Assembly (NCBI GenBank): GCA_963691655.1
Contig: OY829326.1
Location: 84,313,235 to 84,377,234 of the forward strand
Direction of reading: 5' to 3'
Origin: Toxonevra muliebris
Lineage: Eukaryota; Arthropoda; Insecta; Diptera; Pallopteridae
Length of the DNA: 64,000 bases
The notes beneath the pieces are model-generated. The model was not told where the DNA came from. It ran no database searches and was given only the letters and a program-made list of their open reading frames with translations. Position 1 is the first letter of the stretch, and every line of letters begins with the position of its first letter. The translations under genes and the position numbers were made by a program. This document shows positions 54,936 through 64,000 of the stretch, piece after piece.

Positions 54936-55900
54936 TATATATCTGCTAAAAATAAGGAGAAAACTTTTTGTTTCAGTTTTTTTTTTACTTTATTCTTAAA
55001 TTCAGTAAAACAACAAAAAATCTTCTTGCTTTTATGATAAATCTAAGTAGTTAGTAGAAGTCTTTTTGAATCTATTAAAAAGAATAGGTATCTTCTAAAT
55101 TTTAAGTGGGCCCTTTTATTTTATAAATAAATAAATATATTTTTCTTAATAAATTGCGATGTTATTTTTAACTCGCTAGCTAACAGCATCTTTTTGAAAC
55201 ATTTGCATTGTGACAACATTTCAAAAGGAAAAGTTGGTTATTAAAATATTAAATTTTGATTCAACTAGTTTTCTTTACAGATTCTAATTACATATTGTAT
55301 TTCTACAATTCTTCAACATGCTTTGCTGCAGCCTTTGCGGCTTAATAAAGACAACAAACCAACAATAGCTGATGCCCAAACAGATTTTGTTACACTCGTT
55401 GCAACGCGCAATAATATTCAACACACAATAATGGAGATAAACTACAGCCGCGAATTATCGTCGTTGGATCCGATTTTTGATATATTTCTGAGTTTTATGT
55501 TTTTTGCAATGGCCTGCAATGGAAATGTACTTCATATATGAATTGTATTATTAAACTTTCGAAGCAAGCAAGTATGGGCATTTTTAGAACAATATTTTTT
55601 GAGTTCAAATCAAATCTTCGCCTTAAATTTTTTTCAAATGTTGCTTGATTTATTTGATAAAAAAAAACTCACTTAACACCTATGATTTCAATAGATTCAA
55701 GGCGATTCCCTTAAAAAAATAATAAGATATGCTTTTCAATAAATTCAAGAAGATTATCTTATAAAATTTCGCAGATTTCTTATTCGTTTTATTGAAAAGA
55801 AAATCCTTCTAAAAATAAGAAAACTTTCTTCTTGAAGAAAAACTATAGAGATATCTTTTTACTTTTGTTCTATTTTATTAGGTAGTTTTGGCTCAGTATA
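54936..55900. other. Spacer, nothing assigned
   Basis: AT-rich. 55323-55541 is open for 72 codons with no motif. Confidence 0.3.
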
Positions 55901-55909
55901 TGTCTCCAA

Positions 55910-56115
55910 AATCTTCGGAACAGATTGAAGTGGGCACGCTTTTTATCATAATCCATGAAAAACTTAGTATTGACAAAATTGATTTTAGGGGGCCAAGTCA
56001 GGGGAGTACGGTGGCTGGGACAAGAGTTAACGCTTTCGCTAAATGTTATGGGGCGTTATTGTGCTGCAAAATCAGTTTTCATATCTTGCTGCCCATTCTG
56101 ATCATTCAAATTGAT
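55910..56115 (-). pseudogene. mariner transposase relic
   Basis: On the minus strand ILQHNNAP, a stop, HLAKALTLV, then in the next frame SQPPYSPDLAP. QHDNA-PH followed by PPYSPDLAP are the second and third catalytic blocks of mariner transposases. Stops and a frameshift break it; the first aspartate position reads N. Downstream words recur at 19870-19905. Confidence 0.72.
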
Positions 56116-56754
56116 CATTTGTCGACGGTAATGAATGATATTAACTGTTTCACCTGCTCTCATAAGCTCACGGTTCTTTTGATTAAAGGAAAAAGGGGTG
56201 CATGCGGCAAATGCTCTTTATTTGCACAAAAATGTACATGTTTACCATACGAAAAAATATGATGCTGACTCACATAACAATTATACACAACTATCTTAAT
56301 GTTAAGAATTGTATATTTTTGTATAAGTTAATTCGATGCAAGACGCCACAATATCTATATGAAAAGTTTCACTTCTCCAGATCTATTAGATCTTGACCCT
56401 GATTGTTCCTAAGTTCAAGTACCTTGTTACATCTAGATTGTTCTTAGTTAACGCGATTAGGTTAGGGAACATAATTCCTTCTTGTACCAAAAGAAATTTT
56501 AATAGAAACAATATTAAAAATTTTATTATTAAGCTTTTTTTGTCCGAATCACTGTAAATTATTTACCAAATGCGTTCTTTTTCAACAAAACTTCTTGCTG
56601 TGTTTTATTTTTTTATTATTTATTTATTGCTTTTTTTTAGATTTTAAATTTATATATATTTTTATTTTTTATTTTTATGTACTGGTAAAAACTTATCTTA
56701 ATGTATTATTATTTTTGTATTAATAAATTGAATAAATTGAAATTAATGTTATTC

Positions 56755-57004
56755 GTAGCATTCCGATCTGAGACTTTCTGAGCTTTGTACGATTTCAGAC
56801 CAGCTTCCCTTTTCACTTTGCGGACAAATGTTTCAGAGCAACTTCTCTGCCCAAAGCATTTGAATTTTTATGAAAAATGTCCTTGACATGCTTTGCTGTG
56901 TATAGGTTTTCCGATCTACATTTTCTGCCAGTTCCAACCTTTCGATCAATATTTAGACTATTATCAAAGTTTTTCAAAACCCGGCTAACAGTTTTATGGA
57001 ACAC
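56755..57004 (-). pseudogene. Tc1-like transposase fragment
   Basis: Minus strand: KTVSRVLKNF, VGTGRKCRSENL, ALGREVALKHLSAK, then after a short shift SETFVRKVKREAGLKSYKAQ. These are the second helix-turn-helix, the GRKR linker and the VRR-L-E-GLKSY-A segment of Tc1 transposases. The catalytic domain is missing. Confidence 0.75.
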
Positions 57005-58163
57005 TTCAGTAGTTTTGTTAATTTTTAAGTGACTCTATTTCGGATTTTGTTGAAAAACTTTCACAATGAAACTCTTTTGTGGAAATGAAAATATTTTATT
57101 TTGGTATTATTATATTATGCTATTTTTTTTTCGAACACTTCTAACAAAAGTAGGAAGTACAAAACTATATTAAAATTTTTTGAGCGCACTCCTTATTATT
57201 AACATTTCCAGCAATTTAGAAAATTGCTAAAATTTAGGCACACAGACAATTTGACAAAAAAGATATTTTATTAAGCAGCATTTTAAACTATAAAAAATAA
57301 CATTCGTAGTTTCCCACAAAACTTTTAATTAAGCTTCGCGGTTTATCAATAGTCAAAAACAATCAAAAAACGTAGCAAAATTTATTGCGTTGGAACACGT
57401 CACATGGTGCGCCTGAACTGGAATCAATTCAAAGGTTCTTGCATATGGAATTTTCTTGCATGAATTTCCGTTGAAGGCGGGACTGTGGGCCAGCAGACAC
57501 AATTCAGTGGCCAAAAGTTATACCTGGAATTCTCAATTACAATCAAATACAATCAATCAAATGCACTTGAGCATAGGTGTGCTACTTTTTGTTACTTTTC
57601 ATTCATTTTGCTGCTTATGAAAATGTAGGCGACTATGCTTAATTTATTTTGTACTTTTGTATGTTTAATTGAAAGTATAAAATGAACAAGTAAGATTGCT
57701 ATACGCAATCATATTTTTGGAATGGAACATCCGATTTGGATGTTTGTGTCCATGTGGTGTTGGAGTACTACATTAAGCACTGTATCTTTGTAACAGTACA
57801 ACTTGGCTAGCAACTTGATATAAGAAATTAATATATCTTCATTCCAAAAACAAATTTTTTTATTTTGATTGGCAAATACTTCCAACTCAAAGCAGTTATT
57901 ACTTATAAATGTAATATCAAAATAAAGGTCTATTAATTTTCTATCTAAAAAGTCCAATTTAATTCCTTTTTACGTTTAATATTATAGGTGGTAAGTATTT
58001 TCACTATAGAATTTTCTTAAACACCCTGTATCTCTGTGGAGGTTGAAAATACACCTTATGTCTAGGAAATGTTTTTTCTCAGAACTAACCAGAGAATCAC
58101 TTAAAATCTTTTACACTCAAATCGGATCACCCTGTATATATATATGCACATATTTAGTATTAT

Positions 58164-58370
58164 TCGTCATATTGGATTCGCCATTTTAATTTTATAGCAT
58201 AGATTTGAATTCAGCGACCCCCAAGACACCTGAAAATCCCAACCAATCTAAAAAATTTTTCCGCCATATTGAATCCGCCATTTTGATTTTTGAAATTTAG
58301 ACCTCATATTTGAATTCAGCGAACCCCAAAACCCCTGAGTAATAGATTCCAACCAAATCGGGAGGCTTTC
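58164..58370. repeat. Two tandem ~98-bp units
   Basis: Each unit has CCATATTG-ATCCGCCATTTT (first copy GTCATATTGGATTCGCCATT), an AT-rich spacer, then TTTGAATTCAGCGA-CCC and ACCTGA or CCCTGA, and CCAACCAA. The units diverge by about a quarter. Similar repeats are common in insect genomes. Confidence 0.7.
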
Positions 58371-58773
58371 TGACTTTTGGCCAAAATAGTAGGTCCGCTG
58401 GCCCAGTGTGCATATGTGTAAAGATTGTATGAACAATACCAAGTATTAAATGTAATTTTGGTGGTGGGATGATTTCCAGGAATGCTTTGTCTTCAGAAGT
58501 TATAATTAGCGGGGGTTGAATGCAATTAAAATAATCTTTTGCACGCTTTCGAGGCTCCTGCAACGGACCAATTCTCATAGTTCGCTAATAAATTCTTAGT
58601 GGATCTTGTGACACATTTTCATAATTTTCCTGAGAATTCAAAGCTACTGCTAATATGAATAATTTCTTCACTTCAGAGTCCTTGAACCTTTTTGCAGCCA
58701 CTCCATCATCATATTTTGAGTGCCCAGTCTTGTACACCACACCAAACTCTTTGTAACCGAAATAATTCGACAA
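58297..58773 (-). pseudogene. Element-encoded protein relic with PPPxLHLxxG motif
   Basis: Two adjoining frames: the first ends with FKDSEVKKLFILAVAL, the second contains LRIGPLQEPRKRAKDY and FLEIIPPPKLHLILGIVHTI. The PPPxLHLxLGxVN block is familiar from a widespread group of uncharacterised transposon-encoded proteins in aphids, cnidarians and flies (from memory). The end of the second frame runs into the tandem repeat at 58164-58370. Function unknown. Confidence 0.45.
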
Positions 58774-59422
58774 AAAGACGGAAAATGTTAATAAATTTAC
58801 TTAAGAAAAAAGAAGAAGCTCATATTTTAAGACTAGCGTTTTTCTGTGAATCAATGGAGTAATTTTTATGTTATATGAATTTTTGGAAAGTTTTTTGACA
58901 ATATTGCTCTTTCAACTAGCTAATTGATGGGAATATAACATACATACCAGTATTATATTAGTCATTTATTCCATATTTTGACATATATTCTTCTTGAGAA
59001 TCTCTATTCATTTCGAATACGGAAATATTCAAAATCAATCCGTGGATTTTTTTAGTTTTTGGATTTTCATGATCAGGGAACATTACAAAATGCAAGAACC
59101 TTTGAATTAGTTCTATTTCAGGTGCAGCGTGATCATTTTGCTAAATTGCTATTCACATTCAAAATTATATAAATTTTGTTTTTCTAAACTTTGAAGTCCG
59201 GCAAAAAAAAAAAAAAATCCTGACTTCCTTGAGGAAAACGGACTTCACATCTATACAATATTTGACTGCTATTTGTATGTCTATATTGATTTAAAAGTGT
59301 TTTCATTGTAATTCGAATTCATTATTCTTCGGTAATAAAATATTAATGTTAAATTGAGCATCAATTTCTGTGGCTATATTAATGTATTATTGTATGCAGC
59401 CAACCAATATGTTATTTTTATG

Positions 59423-59710
59423 GAGTCAAACCTGCTAATTGGGACACCTCCCGATCAAATCACACTTTTCTTCGCTGTCACTTTACGATTTGATTCCATT
59501 CTTGGCTACTTATCATAAACCAAAAATATTTTCCTTTATTTGAGTAACATGTATAAGTGTTTACATAATACAAAATGATTCATGTGCTTAAATACATCTC
59601 TCGTCTTCCATTTTTTTTACAAAAAAATAAAACCTTTAAAATCGGACCACCTCGTTATCGGACCGTTTTTACTTGGTCCCGAGGGGTGTCCTAATTAGCA
59701 GGTTTGACTG
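59423..59710. mobile_element. pogo/Tigger-type MITE (~288 bp)
   Basis: Right end (complement) CAGTCAAACCTGCTAATT, left end GAGTCAAACCTGCTAATT, the inverted match continuing through GGACACC for about 26 bp. TA follows the right end (59711-59712). The CAGTCAAACC start is typical of Tigger-like elements; the left terminal base is mutated. No coding capacity. Confidence 0.7.
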
Positions 59711-59794
59711 TAATAAACTTCTGCTATTATGGCACAACAGCCCATGGAGGGTCTGTGCCGATCTTTTCGCTTCATGTTGTGTGGGTTAGTTGTG

Positions 59795-59880
59795 CACAAA
59801 TGGAAAGGACCTACAATTTTACACCGATTTCGAACGGCAAAGTGAAGAGCCTTTCTTAGGCTTTTTACTTACATTTTATT
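59795..59880 (-). mobile_element. LINE 3'-end fragment, second copy
   Basis: Complement reads GCCGTTCGAAATCGGTGTAAAA, then TTGTAGGTCCTTTCCATTTG, matching 2735-2783. The flanking parts are unrelated to those at 2.7 kb. Confidence 0.55.
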
Positions 59881-59884
59881 TTAC

Positions 59885-61600
59885 AACGTGACGACGACCA
59901 TAATAAACTACACAAAATTAACGCAACTGCTTGAGACATTTTTATCAAAACCAAAATATAACAAAATGCACTGATTTTTGGTATGCTCTAAAGAATCAGA
60001 CATATATCATAAGATCAGTATTTCCAAAATAAAGTACTAGAACAGGTAATAATTAAATTATTTAATTTTTTATTTTGAGATTCAACCAAATTGCAAAAAC
60101 GTTGTCACCTAAATGTAATAACACGAATTGATGAGCTCAAATGTTTTTTGTTTTAAAACGTGCGTTCTTTAATTATTACATGTTATGTGTTACTAATTCA
60201 TTAAATCTAACAATAATATTATTTTTATTGCTAACAAATACGCGTTTCTTATAGTGTAAATATATTGTATATTTTTATACATTAGAAGAGTAAAAAACCT
60301 TGCCAAATTAACTTATTGGTGTTCAGAGTTAAGTAGTTGTAGTTTCCTTACCCGCCTATAAGAAAAAGTTTTTCCTTTTAATTTTTTTTATTACTTTGCG
60401 TGCATTTTATCTTCAATAAATTTTATAAGTATCGTACAATTTTATCAAATTCCTCTTTTTTAATATTTTAACTACCCGTAATCACCACGTAATCTTCGAA
60501 ATTTGCATGCGTCAAATTGAAGAACATTATGCTCTGACCCTTCAGATCGCTATCATGTTCATTATTCACGTCACGTCTGACACAACTTAAAGTATGATCC
60601 CAGCCAAGTCAAATTGTTGGGCAGAGTGTGCGCGTGCATTCACTGCTTAGATGGAATGTACTATGTGGTAGACGACATAGTATTTCTGTCTTTTTTCATA
60701 CATCAATATAAAATTAAAAATAAAAATACTTTGTTGTACGAATAATAAACAGCTCCAGAAATTGATTGTAAGTTTTAAGAAAAATTAAAGGAATTCACTT
60801 TCTCTATTTGCAATAGATTCCAAGTATATATATACATATGTATATAGAAATAACATAAATGCATGCTAAATTTTGTATGTTATCTAAAATAAAGGTAGAT
60901 ATTAGGATAAGCAACACAATACACTGTTGTTCATAAGTTAAACTTCACTTCAGATTTTTAAGAAATTGCGTACCTCTATGTATAGTACATAATATTTTCC
61001 AGTTAAAAAAATGCAGGAACTACTTGAGGTCAATAAATTGTCGTTGCATAAAATTCTAACTTCAATAATTTTCGAATAATTTTATAAATTATGGAGCATT
61101 CTCACATTTTACCTTCAAACAATAAATTTTTAATAACGAAAAACAAAAGTTTAAAATAAGTACTATAAATGTAGCTATAACTAATTTCAGAGAAGCTTGC
61201 TTAAAACACAAACCCTTAGATGACCCTGATTTAAAAGTGTAAGTATTTGGTCACGGTACACTGGAGCCCTTCTATAGGGGCCATTTTAAAATTAAACGAT
61301 CTGCATTTGCGTACATAAATTTAAAAGAGTTCTGTGTCAATTTGAACCAAGGTTCACAATCTTGAAAAATTTCTGAATTTTACAGGTCGCAACTACAGTC
61401 AACAATAATTTGTTGTTTGATTTGAACCTGTATTTTCATCTCAACCTATTGCTTTTGACGAATAAAAGCTAACTGGTCGAAATTTTTTGGAATGTATTGT
61501 AGGCATTGGCATATGTAAATGCGCTCTCTTTTCAGACAGATAGTACATACATAACACGGTCACTAAATAAAATATTACCACTGCATACAAGCGTACAAAA
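59885..61600. other. Spacer, nothing assigned
   Basis: AT-rich; no motif, terminal repeat or RNA gene recognised. Confidence 0.35.
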
Positions 61601-63060
61601 TGCTAGTAGTATGAACGGCTGCATTCATCGTTACATTCTATCGATATAACAAAGTCGCGAGATCAAACACGATTGCCCCCAAGCAACTAAGAAGGAAGGA
61701 GGCATCTAGTGCACGCTTCGTGATATCGCTCATAATTTTGAAAACTCGATTGTCAGTGCGCGGATCCTTGTAGAAATATTTTAGGAATTTTTCTTGCTTA
61801 CACATTTCGGAGGTTCTCTTGTTGAATGTGCCGCCGTCACTACCTCAAAGTGGAGGCACGAGCAGTGCACTTGCAACAGTCAACATTAAAACATACTTAC
61901 ATATACTACAATACCTAATACCTACTCTATGTATGCTGCATGCACAAAACAAAAGGAGTTAACTTCACTTTTTTGTTTCTTGTTTAGCATACATACTGTT
62001 GCTGCTCACTGGTCACTGGCAGCAGCAGTGACAGCACCAGCAGCAGCAACATTGCCAGTTGCGAGCGCAGTTTGTAACGCAATATTGGTGCCACCTTTTC
62101 TGCATGCGCAATAACAATGTAGCTCGAAGCTCTGCATCATTAATGCATCCATCGTAAGGACGGCCGCAAGAGTATGAAATATGAAACGATGGTTCAGCGA
62201 ACAAAAACAAAACAGAAAAAGACAAGCGAGCAAAATCCTATAATTAAACAATTATTGCAACTCCCACTTTTTGCTTGTGGGTATTGGTTGGGGCCTTACG
62301 CTATGTGCGCTACTCCTCCTTTTCGGGATCGGAACTGCGCGATCGGAGAACGCATCAGAATGTTGTTACAAATGCGGCACAGATTTGTGGCAACAGCTAG
62401 TGAACCACCTCCGTCTGTTGTCTGACTCCTATGCTCGTCTGTTTGTCTGAGCAGAACATTAGCGAGAAAGAAGGAGTTGACTTTTTGTTTTCGTTGTCGT
62501 TGTTTGCTGTTTTTGTTTTGGCTTTTCAGTTAGTTATTGACTATTTTTGTTAAGTAGTAACAAACAATTTGAATACTGCACTCATTTACCCAAATGCATC
62601 AATGGTACTTGCTCCCTTATAGTGAACAAAGATAACTCATCCATCAGAATTCAATGTTATCGATGAACGTCGAATTGCATGCGACACCGATGTCTGTGCC
62701 CGACCGCCCGCCCGCTCGCAATTCAGTATTGCATGCTCCGCATCCCACAACAGGTTGCGCTTCAGCGAGGACCTTCGGCTATAATTATATACCTTATTAC
62801 CTTATTCCCTTAATGCAAACAGCAATTAAGTGCGCATATTTCGAGGAATTCCCATAGACGCGTCATTTATGCGATCATCATCGTTGTGCTGACACACATA
62901 CACACACGCGCTCTTACTCTTTGCCCATCATCATCACCATCTTCATAAACAATCTCGTTCACAGCAGTGCGTTCATTTCGCGATCATGCATATTCGTCCC
63001 ACATTCTAATATTAATGCGATCGCACAGTGTGTCAATGCAAAAAAGAAACGTGTAAAAAT
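61600..63060 (+). promoter_or_regulatory. Possible promoter-side region of a gene beyond the window
   Basis: Less AT-rich than the flanks. It has a perfect DRE box TATCGATA (61639-61646), a CAG-rich microsatellite at 62020-62052, CGCCCGCCCGC at 62704-62715, an initiator-like TTCAGTT at 62526 and CACACA runs at 62894. Open frames on both strands across 61929-62251 come from the CAG repeat. Such composition is common around regulatory first exons in flies, but no exon can be proven. Confidence 0.25.
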
Positions 63061-64000
63061 TCGGCAGAAATTCATTTCACTTCCAGAAATTTTTACTATT
63101 TATATTACTAGATATTACATACCGCTCTTTTGCTACAAAACTGTCATAATCCAAAAAAAAAAATAGAAATAAGTATACAGAAGTAACTGTTAATACTTTA
63201 TAAACCCTTCTCGTGTGACGATTAATTGTTGTTATTACGTTCTACGGAGTGGTAAATCATTGAAAACTTTAAATGCAAGCAGAAGAGAAATTTGTTTAAA
63301 AATGTGATTTTCTCGTATATTTATTTTTTTGAGTTATGACAGTAAACGAGCGAAAAATCAACATTGCCATTATTTTTTGTGAAGTTTACAATTGTCTAAT
63401 AACCTAACAAATTTCTATTTGTCAAGTTTCAAAGACGAATGGTGTGAAATAAGAAATTTGAAATTGTGGTGGGCACACTGTAAAAATGATATTTCATTGA
63501 GAATCGAATTTAGTTTTTGACTGATTAAAAGATTGGAGAAGAAGAATTTTTAATGTTTTTTTTTTTGGGAAAATAAAAATGTTAGCTGTCAATTGGATTT
63601 GAACAGCAAGAATTTATATAGAGGGTTGCTAGAGGGTTAATAAATATTATAATTGTTTGCAAAATGTGTAAAAAAAAGTAATAGATCTTATGGTTTTCCT
63701 GCTTTTTACAACAATATAATTGAGGGTTGCTGAGTTGCTTTCCGAATTTCAAGGAAATTTCGCTGAAGTTTCGTTACCAGGCAGTAAAGTAATCATCGAA
63801 TCGCTTATATTGCTCAGTATAAATACTGCATACCCTGATTTTTGCTTTGTTATAAGCCTGGCTACAAACCCATTTAAATTTGGGAACAATTCTAACCCTT
63901 GTGTTAAGTCAATAAATTTGCTGTATACTTGAACTATGGTTTAAATTGAGGTACAGTATATTGATTCTACAATTGATTGAAATATCAAAGCAATAAGAAA
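63061..64000. other. Spacer, nothing assigned
   Basis: AT-rich with scattered short frames and no recognised motif. Confidence 0.3.

Larger units (their letters stand above)
57372..59126 (-). mobile_element. Unclassified element with 37-bp inverted ends
   Basis: 57408-57444 and 59090-59126 are inverted repeats (core AATTCAAAGGTTCTTGCAT on the left, about six mismatches over 37 bp); a weaker match TAGCAAAAT extends outward. All recognisable open frames between them are on the minus strand (58585-58773, 58297-58578, 57709-57957). This looks like one decayed element of about 1.75 kb; I cannot name the superfamily. Confidence 0.55.

Noticed and set aside
61929..62251. Alanine/cysteine-rich frames over the CAG repeat
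   Set aside because: Open in several frames only because the trinucleotide repeat lacks stops.
1..64000. CRISPR arrays, rRNA genes or bacterial operons
   Set aside because: No regularly spaced direct repeats, no rRNA-like conserved stretches and no operon-like gene packing are present; all signals are those of an insect nuclear genome.

Overview
The window looks like nuclear DNA of an insect, most likely a brachyceran fly. It is strongly AT-rich, carries short GT-AG introns of 58-90 bp beside kilobase introns, has one protein-coding gene with clear animal orthologues, and is otherwise filled with relics of insect transposons (hAT, Tc1/mariner, piggyBac, PIF/Harbinger, BEL/Pao, LOA/Jockey-type LINEs, a tRNA-derived SINE). 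No bacterial or viral genome organisation is seen.

The single host gene I can support is Smc5, the SMC5 subunit of the SMC5/6 DNA-repair complex, on the minus strand. I could join 17 exons from the start codon at 23837 to the stop codon at 2159. All phases agree and give a 3135-nt CDS (1044 aa). The protein has the Walker A site, two coiled coils around a hinge, the ABC signature and Walker B. Thirteen introns are 58-215 bp. Three are huge (5124, 7209 and 5172 bp) and hold nearly all the mobile DNA of the first 24 kb. Intron 14 appears to be a GC-AG intron, and the last 32 codons sit alone more than 5 kb from the rest.

Layout: 1-2158, 3' flank without a recognisable gene; 2159-23837, Smc5 with LINE/SINE debris in intron 16, foldback, Harbinger, piggyBac, Tc1 and LTR-like debris in intron 8, and a hAT element with a second hAT nested in it (both with perfect 8-bp target duplications) in intron 5; 24-29 kb, AT-rich spacer with a tandem duplication and one copy of a 1.1-kb repeat; 29.8-32.2 kb, a broken BEL/Pao retrotransposon; 32.3-34.7 kb, a hAT element with a perfect 8-bp target duplication that carries the second, inverted copy of the 1.1-kb repeat; 36-39 kb, Harbinger, LINE, hAT-MITE and mariner pieces packed together; 41-60 kb, scattered MITEs, foldback elements and transposase scraps; 61.6-63.1 kb, a less AT-rich, microsatellite-rich stretch with a DRE box that could be the promoter side of a gene beyond the window.

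I see no new multi-gene system. The most unusual observations are the Smc5 gene architecture (GC-AG intron, isolated last exon), the datable nested hAT insertions, and a small segment that lies in opposite orientations in the two copies of the 1.1-kb repeat. All statements rest on reading and hand translation; family assignments are from memory of motifs, not from a search.
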